From Ignavibacteriota bacterium (GTDB lineage: Bacteria; Bacteroidota; Ignavibacteria; Tepidaquicellales; OLB5), in assembly GCA_003820375.1 (NCBI GenBank), contig RPQH01000010.1, positions 1 through 64,000 of the forward strand: a DNA stretch of 64,000 nt. Direction: 5' to 3'. Each line of letters opens with the position of its first letter. Position 1 is the stretch's first letter. Positions 17,040-25,389 of this stretch are shown here, piece by piece. The position numbers were made by a program, and so were the translations under genes. Under the pieces are notes generated by a model. That model had not been told where the DNA came from and ran no database searches. It was given only the letters and a program-made list of their open reading frames with translations.

Positions 17040-17732
17040 TTAACTTAATCTTTTCATAACAGCATTTACAATCCTGTCACATCTTTCACCCAGGAACTGG
17101 AACACATCAACCTTTTCATAAACGCTCATAAGATTTTCACGGAGCATTTCTTTTGCACGGTTCAACCTGACTTTAACATTTGATTCGCTTAAGTTCAGGC
17201 ACTCTGCTGTATCAGCAGTATTTATATTTTCTATTTCACGCATTATGTAAACAGTTCTGTATTTATCCGGAAGAGAATCTATCATTCTTTCAAGGTGATT
17301 TCTTAACTCATTGTTAATTGCATGTTGTTCAGGATTTCTCATGGTTGTTGAATTTTCAGTTATTATATACTCTGAATTATTATCTTCGGAAGGAACAGGG
17401 TCTAAGTAAATTATCTTTGCTTTATAATTATTCTTTGATGCAGATTCATTAATCAAAATTCTTGTAAGCCATGTAGAAAAAGCCGAATTACCCTTAAAAT
17501 CTTTTAAATGCTCATATGCTTTGATGTATGCTTCCTGCACAACATCTTCTGCAATATCTTCATCTTTTACAATAGCCCGCGCAATTCTGAACATCCGCTG
17601 GTTATACCTGCGCATTATTAATTCATAAATTTCCTTTTCTCCGTTCAATATTTTCTCTATTATTTCGGAGTCAGATAACGGCTGAACATTTGCCGGTTGT
17701 GTTTTTAGCGAATTTTCTAATGGTTTACTCAT
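17040..17732 (-). CDS. ECF-type RNA polymerase sigma factor
   Basis: This 230-residue protein has sigma region 2 at about residues 35-100 (YELIMRRYNQRMFRIARAIV and DIAEDVVQEAYIKAYEHL) and region 4 with the helix-turn-helix TADTAECLNLSESNVKVRLN. The C-terminus ends in FLGERCDRIVNAVMKRLS, a tail I know from one ECF group that usually lacks a classical anti-sigma factor next door; none is seen here. It directs polymerase to a specific promoter set. It is transcribed divergently from a DoxX-like gene, and both genes carry the same promoter-like pattern (17737-17766 and 17921-17950), which suggests autoregulation and control of the DoxX gene. The predicted start of the message falls almost on the ATG, so it could be leaderless. 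Confidence 0.93.
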   Translation of the reverse strand: MSKPLENSLKTQPANVQPLSDSEIIEKILNGEKEIYELIMRRYNQRMFRIARAIVKDEDIAEDVVQEAYIKAYEHLKDFKGNSAFSTWLTRILINESASKNNYKAKIIYLDPVPSEDNNSEYIITENSTTMRNPEQHAINNELRNHLERMIDSLPDKYRTVYIMREIENINTADTAECLNLSESNVKVRLNRAKEMLRENLMSVYEKVDVFQFLGERCDRIVNAVMKRLS

Positions 17733-17736
17733 ATCA

Positions 17737-17766
17737 ATTAGATTAAAAATATAACAAAAGGTTACA
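17737..17766 (-). promoter_or_regulatory. putative ECF promoter of the sigma gene
   Basis: Read on the minus strand, TGTAACC is followed after exactly 16 bases by ATCTAAT, 4 bases before the ATG of the sigma gene. The divergent gene has TGTAACC, 16 bases, ATCAAAT. This is a pattern match by eye between two sites and has not been tested against a genome. Confidence 0.55.
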
Positions 17767-17920
17767 GATAGTATGATAATTCCCGCGAATGCGGGAATCC
17801 CGGCTATTTATCTAAATTTTTCTTGCCGGTGAAAACATTTTAAATATATACAATATATATAACAATTTAATTCCTGCAACTGTTCAGGAGATTTCCACTT
17901 TCGTGGGAATTTGCTGAATT

Positions 17921-17950
17921 TGTAACCTTTCAGTAAATCCTTCATCAAAT
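17921..17950 (+). promoter_or_regulatory. putative ECF promoter of the DoxX-like gene
   Basis: TGTAACC at 17921-17927, 16 bases, then ATCAAAT at 17944-17950. This gives a leader of about 30 bases before the ATG at 17987, which has a ribosome site (AAAGGAAAAAC). The same -35/-10 arrangement sits before the divergent sigma gene. Confidence 0.55.
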
Positions 17951-17986
17951 AGGTAATTAAAAAATATTGTACGAAAGGAAAAACAA

Positions 17987-18415
17987 ATGGATACCATAAA
18001 TCAAAACCGGCAAGTAAAGGTAATTCAAAATCTTCTCAGATTTACATACGGGCTTGTTCCTGTTATTGCAGGACTGGATAAATTCACTAACCTTCTTGTT
18101 GATTGGAAAATATATTTAAATCCGAATCTTTCCGGTATGCTGCCGATGGGACCGGTAGTGTTTATGTATATTGTCGGTGTAATTGAAATTGCAGCAGGTA
18201 TTCTTACTCTTGCTAAACCAAGGATTGGCGGATATGTTGTAATGGCATGGCTGATATTAATTGCATTAAATCTTATTTCAATGGGTGCTTATTTTGATAT
18301 TGCAGTAAGAGATTTAGTTATGTCAATTGGTGCATTTTCACTGGCTCAATTAAGTGCATTAGTAGATGAATCCAAAGAGCCGCATTATGCAAAGAACTTA
18401 GCGCATAATGTATAG
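17987..18415 (+). CDS. DoxX-like integral membrane protein
   Basis: This 142-residue protein has four predicted membrane helices, at about residues 17-35, 53-75, 80-100 and 105-125. The layout and the LRFTYGLVPVIAGLDKFTNLL start resemble DoxX/SURF4-type small membrane proteins. Its biochemical role is unknown; related proteins have been tied to thiosulfate or redox chemistry and to membrane stress. It is divergent from the ECF sigma gene and carries a matching promoter pattern, so it is likely a target of that sigma factor. Downstream there is only an intergenic tandem repeat. Confidence 0.75.
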   Translation: MDTINQNRQVKVIQNLLRFTYGLVPVIAGLDKFTNLLVDWKIYLNPNLSGMLPMGPVVFMYIVGVIEIAAGILTLAKPRIGGYVVMAWLILIALNLISMGAYFDIAVRDLVMSIGAFSLAQLSALVDESKEPHYAKNLAHNV

Positions 18416-18724
18416 AGTTCATAGAGTTCGGAGAGTTTGTAGAGTTTGTAGAGTTTTTAGAGCAATTAAAGTGTCAGGTGTTAGTTTGTCCCACAGGGAT
18501 TCCTTTGGGAAAAGTATGAATTAACTTAGATTATCAGATATATTTGATAAATTAAGAAAGAACTCAGATTAACAATAATTCACCTGACACAAGCGTCAGC
18601 TTAAGATGACCGGGAGATTTACAATTGCAGGAAAGCTCATGTATATCACCAATTGTAAACCTCATTATACTCTCAAACTCTCAAACTCCCAAACTCCCAA
18701 ACTCTCAAACTCTCAAACTTTCAA
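18411..18724. repeat. inverted pair of short tandem repeats with a nested inverted repeat
   Basis: The left array at about 18411-18462 has GAGTTTGTA-type 9-mers and the right array at about 18668-18724 has CAAACTCT/CAAACTCC 8-mers, which are roughly reverse complementary. Between them GTGTCAGGTG near 18472 and CACCTGACAC near 18581 form an inner inverted repeat related to the element at 952-1195, and TCCCACAGGGATTCCTTTGGGA makes a small hairpin. The right array runs into the last codons of the minus-strand aminotransferase gene, so the repeat overlaps its 3' end. Confidence 0.75.
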
Positions 18725-20134
18725 CTTCTCCACATATCCTTCATGAAACTTCTTCAGTTTCACAACCAATTCCTCAATCTCATCTTTTGGCGGCAGGAAG
18801 GTTGTGCGGAAATGCAGAGTGCCCGGCTTCTGTCCAAATCCCGAGCCCGGAACAACACATATACCTGTTTCCTCAAGCATAGCAAGGCAGTAATCGCAGT
18901 CACGCTGTGTTTCGTAAGCAAGCTGTTCTTCGGGTGTCATGCTTGTAATATCTGCTGTATGCGGCAGTTCAAACTTCACAAAAGCATACATCGCACCCTG
19001 CGGCATATCACTTTTCATTCCTGAAATTTTGTTTAAACCTTCCCCTAAAATTTGCGCCTTGGTTTTCAGGTCGTTTAATATTCCGTCACGCTCTTTAATA
19101 TATGTATCATAACTTTCATCACCTTTTTTTGGAGGAGTAACCATCAGGTATGTTACAAGCTGACCGTCAACATTGGCACATAAGCTAATTGATTGAAGCT
19201 TAATGAATTGAGCTAAAACTTCATTTGGAATATTTCTAATCTCCAGGTATCCGCCCCTGTGCCCGCACTCACCTGTAAAGCCCTTTGATACTGAATGAAA
19301 GCTGAATAATGTGATATCTTTTTCGCCAATTTTATTCATTACTTTTGCAAATGAGTGGAATGCAGCATTAGTAACATATACATTCTCCTGGTAAACTTCA
19401 TCGGCAAAAATTGACAGGTTATATTTCTTTGCAAAGTTTATTATCATTACAATATTTTCAAATGATAATACAGCACCCGTCGGGTTACCGGGATTAATCA
19501 CGCAAATTGCAACAGGATTTATACCTGCAGAAATAGCTTTTTCAATGCTCTCAGTTAATATTTGTTCATTAAGCTGCCATGAATTATTTTCATCAAGGTA
19601 ATAACCAATCTTGCTTGCTCCGTACAGGTCTATTGTTGCACTATACAGAGGGTACTGCGGTATTGGTATCATGAATCCGTCTTTTTTATTTTTGAGCAAA
19701 GTAGTAATTGCTGCCTGCACGCCTTTGCTTGCACCATCTGTAAGTATTATATGATTTTCATCGGCAGGAATGCCGTCACGTTTAGTTATAAACTCAGCAA
19801 CTGCCTGCCTGATAAATGGAATACCAGCGCTTTGTGTATATGCACCTGTACCATGCGGCAATTGATGATAAATTTTCTTTGCCTTTTCAGCTATATCACA
19901 CGGATAATTTTTTAGCTGTTCATCGTTTTTTAATAATTCCGGATATTCAAGCAGGCTTAAAACTTGCCTTATATAAGATAAAGGTTTTTGCTTAAGTGCC
20001 TGCGGATTACCTATGTTGCAATAAATAATTTTTTTGCCCTGTTTTTCAAGTTCCTGAGCACGGATAACTATTGGTCCTCTTACAGCATATTCAGCAGTGA
20101 GGAGATTTGGATTAACGTCTTTTAATGATATCAT
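18713..20134 (-). CDS. PLP-dependent alanine aminotransferase-like enzyme
   Basis: This 473-residue fold-type I aminotransferase catalyses transfer of the amino group between alanine (or a related amino acid) and 2-oxoglutarate. The cofactor lysine is K284 in SFHSVSKGFTGECGHRGGY; the GECGxRGGY signature is typical of the alanine transaminase group. NPGNPTGAVLS and FADEVYQENVY fit the other fold-type I motifs. A longer frame opens at 20203, but its first 23 residues (MVWSFPFFNCF...) are not family-like. The ATG at 20134 (MISLKDVNPN) is preferred. The 3' end borders a tandem repeat. The gene stands alone, divergent from rsmB across a 297-bp spacer with only degraded CAACCTTTC repeats. Confidence 0.9.
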   Translation of the reverse strand: MISLKDVNPNLLTAEYAVRGPIVIRAQELEKQGKKIIYCNIGNPQALKQKPLSYIRQVLSLLEYPELLKNDEQLKNYPCDIAEKAKKIYHQLPHGTGAYTQSAGIPFIRQAVAEFITKRDGIPADENHIILTDGASKGVQAAITTLLKNKKDGFMIPIPQYPLYSATIDLYGASKIGYYLDENNSWQLNEQILTESIEKAISAGINPVAICVINPGNPTGAVLSFENIVMIINFAKKYNLSIFADEVYQENVYVTNAAFHSFAKVMNKIGEKDITLFSFHSVSKGFTGECGHRGGYLEIRNIPNEVLAQFIKLQSISLCANVDGQLVTYLMVTPPKKGDESYDTYIKERDGILNDLKTKAQILGEGLNKISGMKSDMPQGAMYAFVKFELPHTADITSMTPEEQLAYETQRDCDYCLAMLEETGICVVPGSGFGQKPGTLHFRTTFLPPKDEIEELVVKLKKFHEGYVEKLKV

Positions 20135-20431
20135 GATTGTATTAAAGTTATCCTGCAAAATAATAAATAGAAAGCAGTTAAAAAATGGAAAACTCCAAAC
20201 CACAAAAATGTTAGAGAATTAAGTATGAAAAATGAAGAATTAGAAGAGATGTGCAAGACTCATAAAATACCAATTTTCCAATCTTCCAACCTTTCAACCT
20301 TTCAACCTATAACTCTTCATGAAAACCAAACAATATCGGTAAAATATTTACTTATTTTATGAACCTGCAATTATTTATTATTATATTAAAACATCATTGA
20401 AAATACTTTGTATTAACGGTATATTTGATTT

Positions 20432-22009
20432 ATGGATGAAAATCAGACTAATATGGACGGTATTAATAATGCAGGTGATAAACAGGAAGATACACCTGTT
20501 TCCGTACCGGTAGAGAAGATTATTAAAGAGACCGAAGCAGGTGCAATAAGGGAAACCGACAGCCCGGAGCTAATTGAAAAAGCAAAAGAAGTTCAGCAGG
20601 AGCAGGAATCACAGGAAACTCCGGCAGCTAAACCAAGAAGAGAACGGCCTAAAGGAGATACCATTTATTCCGATTCAAGGACACTTGCTGTTAAAATTTT
20701 AACTCGTGTTGAAAGAACGGACTCATATCTTGAGAAGCTCATTGATTATGAAATCAGCAATGAGAACCTAAACGACTATGATAAATCATTATTGAATGAG
20801 ATATGCCATGGAGTTGTAAGATGGATGAGAAGGCTTGACTGGTTCCTCAACGGTTTTTACCGCGGTCAATGGGAAAAGTGCATGCCGGAAATTAAAAATA
20901 CTCTTAGAGTAGCTTTATACCAGATTCTTTTCTTAAATAAAATTCCTGATTATGCCGCAGTTAATGAAGCAACTGAGTTTGTAAAAAAAATAAGCACACA
21001 AAAACATGCGGATGTTGTAAACGGCTTGCTAAGAACTATTATCAGGACAAAAGAAGACCTGGTATATCCCACACGTGAGATTGATGAAATAAAGTATCTT
21101 GGAATAATGCAGTCGCATCCTAACTGGATGGTGAAAAGATGGATACAGAGATTCGGATTTGAAGATGCTGAAAAGCTTGCAGAATCAAATAATAAGAGAC
21201 CAATCTTAACAGTAAGGATAAATACATTAAGAGCCAGGAAAGACGAGTTCCTTAACCTGCTGACAGAAAAGAATATAGTTTACAGGTTCTGCAAATATTC
21301 AAATATGTTTATTACTTTGAGATTAATGTCAAAAATTTATCTTGATGAATTTTTTATTAAAGGATATTATACTGTACAGGATGAAAGTGCGGGACTTGCA
21401 TCAATACTTCTTGCACCAAAGGAAAGTGAATTGGTTCTCGATATGTGTGCAGCACCCGGCGGAAAATCAACTCATATGGCCCAGATGCTGAACAATAAAG
21501 GGAAAATTATTGCTGTTGATAAATACGATGCAAAGATAAGAGTGATGAAACAGAATGCAGAACGGCTTGGAGCTACATGTATTGAATTCGTTCAGGATGA
21601 TGCATCTGATTTCCATAATGAAGTAGTAACAACAACACGGTTTGATAAAATACTTCTTGATGCTCCGTGTTCCGGATTGGGAGTGTTATCCAAAAAGCCG
21701 GATATAAGATGGAAGCGTGAAGTTGAAGATATTATAAATTTAGCAAAATACCAGAAAAAGCTGCTTGAAAATGCCGCAAAATATTTAAAGCCGGGCGGTG
21801 CAATTGTTTACAGTACATGCACAATTGAACCCGAAGAGAATATCGAAGTGGTCAAAGCATTTCTTGCAGAACACCCTGAATTCAAAATTGACAATGCGGG
21901 TAATTATGTCAGCCAGGACCTGGTTAATGCCGAAGGGTGTATAGAAACTTTTCCTCACAGGCACAGTACTGACGGGTCATTTGCAGTACGCCTTGTGAAG
22001 GAAGGATAA
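20432..22009 (+). CDS. rsmB: 16S rRNA (cytosine-C5)-methyltransferase RsmB
   Basis: This 525-residue protein has a disordered, glutamate-rich start of about 75 residues, unusual for the family. A NusB-like RNA-binding domain follows (about 80-225), and then the methyltransferase domain. The SAM loop is DMCAAPGGKSTH; the motif IV cysteine is C413 (DAPCSGLG) and the motif VI catalytic cysteine is C463 (YSTCTIEPEEN). RsmB methylates C967 of 16S rRNA in E. coli. The NusB domain points to RsmB rather than to other m5C methyltransferases, but a related rRNA position is possible. It is followed by repeat element C and the Rrf2 regulator gene. Confidence 0.92.
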   Translation: MDENQTNMDGINNAGDKQEDTPVSVPVEKIIKETEAGAIRETDSPELIEKAKEVQQEQESQETPAAKPRRERPKGDTIYSDSRTLAVKILTRVERTDSYLEKLIDYEISNENLNDYDKSLLNEICHGVVRWMRRLDWFLNGFYRGQWEKCMPEIKNTLRVALYQILFLNKIPDYAAVNEATEFVKKISTQKHADVVNGLLRTIIRTKEDLVYPTREIDEIKYLGIMQSHPNWMVKRWIQRFGFEDAEKLAESNNKRPILTVRINTLRARKDEFLNLLTEKNIVYRFCKYSNMFITLRLMSKIYLDEFFIKGYYTVQDESAGLASILLAPKESELVLDMCAAPGGKSTHMAQMLNNKGKIIAVDKYDAKIRVMKQNAERLGATCIEFVQDDASDFHNEVVTTTRFDKILLDAPCSGLGVLSKKPDIRWKREVEDIINLAKYQKKLLENAAKYLKPGGAIVYSTCTIEPEENIEVVKAFLAEHPEFKIDNAGNYVSQDLVNAEGCIETFPHRHSTDGSFAVRLVKEG

Positions 22010-22011
22010 AA

Positions 22012-22165
22012 AATTTGAATTGTCCCGCAGAGCGGGATCAATTTCGAATTGAATCTTTGAACAATGAATGCACGGATTAAAAAGATTTACAGGATGAATC
22101 ATTTGGATAATCTGATAAATCTTATGAATCAATTCGAAATTGACTATTCGAGATTCGAAATTAAA
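22012..22165. repeat. composite inverted-repeat element C with nested palindrome
   Basis: The left arm (about 22012-22052) contains AATTTGAATTG and CAATTTCGAATTG separated by a 15-bp palindrome (TCCCGCAGAGCGGGA). The right arm (about 22130-22163) is the inverted AATTCGAAATTG...GATTCGAAATT. The core is not a tandem repeat. Together with 2868-3076 and 5918-6139 this is the third copy of the architecture; an AATTGCGAATTGCGAATT triplet at about 43242-43269 is a fragment. In element A a palindrome sits in the right arm; here it sits in the left arm. Confidence 0.75.
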
Positions 22166-22172
22166 AGTGTTA

Positions 22173-22189
22173 GTATGAATAAATCATAC
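22173..22189. promoter_or_regulatory. candidate operator dyad before the Rrf2 gene
   Basis: GTATGAATAAATCATAC is a perfect 6-bp inverted repeat around five bases, 38 bp before the regulator ATG. Rrf2 proteins often repress their own operon through such dyads. It does not closely match the E. coli IscR consensus that I know, so this is a suggestion from position and symmetry only. Confidence 0.35.
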
Positions 22190-22226
22190 ATTCCTCAAAA
22201 TAAAATCCCATTGGGGCGGATAAATT

Positions 22227-22631
22227 ATGTTTAAAGTATCAAAGAAAGTGGAATACGGGTTAATAGCCATAAAGCATATCACAAAAGCCGGCATGATAAA
22301 TCCAATTTCCGCAAAGGTTATATCACAGAAATACAAAATTCCGTATGACCTGTTATCAAAGATTCTCCAGCAGCTAAAAAGAGAAAAAATATTAGCATCG
22401 GTTCAGGGAATAAACGGCGGATATAAATTATCAAGAGATCCCGATAAGATAAATCTTGCATCTGTTTTTAATGCAATAGAGGGTTCAAATTTTATACTCG
22501 ATTGCGGTACACATAAAAACCCGAATACATGTAAAATTTACAAGACCTGTATTATAAGTGGTCCTATGCAAAAAGTCCAAAAAAGTATAACAAATTATTT
22601 CCATACTACATCTTTAGCTGAAATTGTTTAA
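22227..22631 (+). CDS. Rrf2 family transcriptional regulator (IscR-like cysteines)
   Basis: This 134-residue winged-helix protein has the Rrf2 layout: KKVEYGLIAIKHI at the start, the recognition helix segment YKIPYDLLSKILQQLKR, and the wing VQGINGGYKLSR. Three cysteines, C93, C102 and C108, lie where IscR and RsrR-type sensors bind a [2Fe-2S] cluster, with spacing of nine and six residues. It probably senses iron-sulfur or redox state and controls the cysteine desulfurase gene 31 bp downstream. The 17-bp dyad at 22173-22189 is a possible binding site. Whether it binds a cluster cannot be told from the sequence alone. Confidence 0.9.
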   Translation: MFKVSKKVEYGLIAIKHITKAGMINPISAKVISQKYKIPYDLLSKILQQLKREKILASVQGINGGYKLSRDPDKINLASVFNAIEGSNFILDCGTHKNPNTCKIYKTCIISGPMQKVQKSITNYFHTTSLAEIV

Positions 22632-22662
22632 GCGTTAAATTTGTTATAAATTAAGACTTTAC

Positions 22663-23838
22663 ATGTTAAAACTCCCTATTTATATGGATTATCAGGCAAC
22701 TACACCCGTTGATAAAAGGGCTCTTGATGCTATGCTTCCTTACTTTACTGATAAGTTCGGAAATGCCGCCAGCAAATCACATGAATTTGGCTGGTATGCT
22801 GAAAAAGCCGTTGAAATGTACAGGGGTAAAATTGCTGAACTGATTGGATGTAAGACTCAGGAAATTGTTATAACAAGCGGAGCTACCGAATCAAATAATT
22901 TAGCTGTTAAAGGTATTGCAGAATTATTTTCAAATGTTAAAAAGAAAATTATAACAGCACCAACAGAGCATAAATCGGTGCTTGATTCCTGTTCTGCATT
23001 GGCAAAAAAAGGTTTTGAAATTTATCTTCTGAAAGTTGATAAATTTGGTCTCATAGATTTAAATGAATTAAGAGATGCAATTGATGGTAATACAGCTTTG
23101 GTAAGTATAATGACTGTGAATAATGAAATTGGCACTATACAACCTGTTGAAGATATCGGAAGGATATGTAAAGAAAAAGAAGTTCTTTTCCATACGGATG
23201 CAACACAGGCAGTAGGGAAATTGCCGGTTAATGTACAGCAAATGAATATAGACCTGATGAGCTTTACTGCACATAAAATGTATGGTCCTAAAGGTGTTGG
23301 AGCATTATATGTGAAAAGCAAAGACCCGAAAGTAAAATTGAATCCCCAGATTGACGGGGGAGGACATGAGAATGGTTTCCGTTCAGGTACTTTAAATATA
23401 CCGGGTATAGTTGGCTTTGGAAAGGCATGTGAAATTGCGGCTAATGAAATGAGCGTTGAGAATGAAAAGATAAAGAAGCTGGGTGAAAGATTTTATCAAG
23501 GCTTAAGTTCACAGCTCGATGATTTCTTTATAAACGGTCATCCTGAAAAAAGATTTCCGGGTAATTTAAATATATGTTTCAAGCATGCTGATTCAGGTAC
23601 GTTAATGATGTCAATGAAGGAAATTGCCGTATCATCGGGAAGTGCATGTTCTTCTGCCGCAGTTGAACCATCACACGTGCTTAAAGCAATCGGTTTAAAA
23701 GATGATGAATTGCGTTCTTCTATTAGGTTTGGTATCGGCAGGTTCAGCACAGAAGAAGAAATAGATTTTGCTGTTAATAAGGTTACTGAAAGTGTTAAGA
23801 AGATAAGAAGTGTTTTCAAACAGGTGTTACAGCATTAA
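22663..23838 (+). CDS. cysteine desulfurase (IscS/NifS type)
   Basis: This 391-residue PLP enzyme takes sulfur from cysteine as a persulfide for iron-sulfur cluster and tRNA thiolation pathways. The cofactor lysine is K205 in FTAHKMYGPKG, and the active-site cysteine is C329 in SSGSACSSAAVEPSHVL, both close to their positions in E. coli IscS. TEHKSVL supplies the ring-stacking histidine and ATESNNLAVKG the phosphate-contact region. It follows the Rrf2 regulator by 31 bp. No IscU or IscU-like scaffold gene is seen next to it, which is unusual for an isc operon. Confidence 0.94.
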   Translation: MLKLPIYMDYQATTPVDKRALDAMLPYFTDKFGNAASKSHEFGWYAEKAVEMYRGKIAELIGCKTQEIVITSGATESNNLAVKGIAELFSNVKKKIITAPTEHKSVLDSCSALAKKGFEIYLLKVDKFGLIDLNELRDAIDGNTALVSIMTVNNEIGTIQPVEDIGRICKEKEVLFHTDATQAVGKLPVNVQQMNIDLMSFTAHKMYGPKGVGALYVKSKDPKVKLNPQIDGGGHENGFRSGTLNIPGIVGFGKACEIAANEMSVENEKIKKLGERFYQGLSSQLDDFFINGHPEKRFPGNLNICFKHADSGTLMMSMKEIAVSSGSACSSAAVEPSHVLKAIGLKDDELRSSIRFGIGRFSTEEEIDFAVNKVTESVKKIRSVFKQVLQH

Positions 23839-23858
23839 TTTTAATCAAATCAGGGAAT

Positions 23859-24602
23859 TTGAAAGTCTATAAATTAATTTATATTTTTACAGTTCTTTAC
23901 ACGATTTTTGCTGTAAATAACTCATTGTTATCACAAAGCAGGCTTGAGCTGTCATTTAATATGGGTTATTCTGTTCCTTTACTTGAAACATATGGAACTA
24001 ACGTTAAGCTTGCATCGGACAGTGCATCAATATTAGTTGCAGACAAGCGGTGGTTAGTATCAAGCAATCTTGGTGCTGAAAAAGGATTTACAGTACAGAC
24101 ATTTTTGAAGTACAGTTTTTTTAAATCAGGATTGATAAAAGGTTTGCTGAATTTGGGATATAATGTTCTCAGCAGCAGCCACCCGGGACCGGGTGATGAT
24201 TATGGAGTAAGAGTGCAAAGCTTTTCCATTGGTATAGGTCCGGAAATAAACCCGATAGGTGTAAAAAAGTTCTATCCTTCATTATTTGCAATGTTAAGGG
24301 TAAACTTTATCGGCGGTGAAACATTTTTTCATGCAGGATTGGATTTCTTTAAAGTTGTTCCAAGGTATGGTTATGCAGGTGGATTGAAACTGAATTATAA
24401 GATGAATGAAAAGACGGGTTTGTATGCAGGATTTATTTACAGTTATGATAATACTTGGAACAAACAAACAGAGGAAACTGCAATTAAAGATGCGCATGTT
24501 ACATCATTTAGAGATAAAGCAAGCCCGACAAACGGCTTAACAGGTGACAGAAGAATTGCTTATTCTTCATATTATATTGGAATGAATTTTTATTTGAAAT
24601 AA
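23859..24602 (+). CDS. outer membrane beta-barrel-like protein
   Basis: This 247-residue protein starts at TTG (MKVYKLIYIFTVLYTIFAVN), a signal peptide with cleavage near SLLSQSR. The mature part is a run of alternating amphipathic strands ending in YSSYYIGMNFYLK, with an aromatic-rich end typical of outer membrane barrels. I do not recognise the subfamily. It sits 20 bp after the cysteine desulfurase gene and before IscA, so it interrupts the iron-sulfur group; a repeat doublet follows its stop codon. It may be cotranscribed with the desulfurase without a functional link. Confidence 0.65.
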   Translation: MKVYKLIYIFTVLYTIFAVNNSLLSQSRLELSFNMGYSVPLLETYGTNVKLASDSASILVADKRWLVSSNLGAEKGFTVQTFLKYSFFKSGLIKGLLNLGYNVLSSSHPGPGDDYGVRVQSFSIGIGPEINPIGVKKFYPSLFAMLRVNFIGGETFFHAGLDFFKVVPRYGYAGGLKLNYKMNEKTGLYAGFIYSYDNTWNKQTEETAIKDAHVTSFRDKASPTNGLTGDRRIAYSSYYIGMNFYLK

Positions 24603-24608
24603 ATAATT

Positions 24609-24710
24609 ACCTCATCCCCCAACCCCCTCTCCACTTGGAGAGGGGGAGGTAAAAGGAATTAATACTCCTGCACCCCCTCTCCAAGTGGAGAGGGGGTTGG
24701 GGGGAGAGGT
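24609..24710. repeat. REP doublet (CCCCCTCTCC family) in inverted orientation
   Basis: The left arm at 24609-24650 contains CCCCCTCTCCACTTGGAGAG and the right arm at 24671-24710 contains the reverse complement, with only two or three mismatches over 40 bp. Each arm is itself palindromic, the form of a REP doublet. It lies between the outer membrane gene and iscA. A 20-bp AT-rich spacer separates the arms. Confidence 0.9.
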
Positions 24711-24769
24711 GACAGTACGGAATAATTATATATGAAACTAAAAATTGAGTTTAAAATAAAATCATATTA

Positions 24770-25135
24770 ATGGAAAATACAAAAACATTAGAAACATTAA
24801 CGAACAATGAAATAGTTTTAACACCGAAGGCAGTTTCGGAAGTTAAAAAGATAAAAGATGAAAACGCTATACCTGAGAACTACAACCTTAGGGTTGGAGT
24901 AAAAGGCGGCGGATGTTCAGGGCTTTCTTATACCCTGGGATTCGATTCAGAATTAAAAACCGGCGATAAAGAATTGGATGTCGACGGTGTTAAAGTAATT
25001 GTTGATTGGAAAAGTATCCTTTATCTTAAAGGAACAACAATTGACTATTCTGACGGATTAAGCGGAAAAGGATTTGTATTTAATAATCCTTCAGCGAAAA
25101 AGACCTGCGGATGCGGAAGCTCTTTCGGAGTATAA
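24770..25135 (+). CDS. iron-sulfur cluster assembly A-type protein (IscA/ErpA/SufA family)
   Basis: This 121-residue protein is a HesB/IscA family cluster carrier. The three conserved cysteines are C49 in GGGCSGLSY and C113 and C115 in KTCGCGSSF. It transfers iron or [2Fe-2S]/[4Fe-4S] clusters to apo-proteins. The A-type members IscA, SufA and ErpA cannot be separated from the sequence alone. It fits with the Rrf2 and cysteine desulfurase genes about 900 bp upstream. A strong terminator follows, so the group ends here. Confidence 0.93.
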   Translation: MENTKTLETLTNNEIVLTPKAVSEVKKIKDENAIPENYNLRVGVKGGGCSGLSYTLGFDSELKTGDKELDVDGVKVIVDWKSILYLKGTTIDYSDGLSGKGFVFNNPSAKKTCGCGSSFGV

Positions 25136-25267
25136 TGTGACAACCTCACCCAACCTTTGTGGATTTTGGATTTATGAAATTAATATTAAATCCTCAATAA
25201 TCTGATAGGTGTTAATGAGTGAGGTGTTAAAATACTCAGTATAGCTTTGCATGTTGAAAATTAGTGG

Positions 25268-25323
25268 AAAAAGCATTCATAGGGCGGAAGTATTTTATTC
25301 TTCTGTTATGAGTGCTTTTTTAT
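25268..25323 (+). terminator. rho-independent terminator after iscA
   Basis: AAAAAGCATTCATA at 25268-25281 pairs with TATGAGTGCTTTTT at about 25307-25320 with one G-U pair, followed by a T-rich tail. The loop is about 25 bases. An inverted CAACCTCACC / GGTGAGTG motif precedes it at about 25141-25225. Confidence 0.75.
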
Positions 25324-25389
25324 TTAAGTTTTATAAATAACTATTAAAAAATAAATATATGGGCAATGCCCATAGGAGAAAAACAAATT

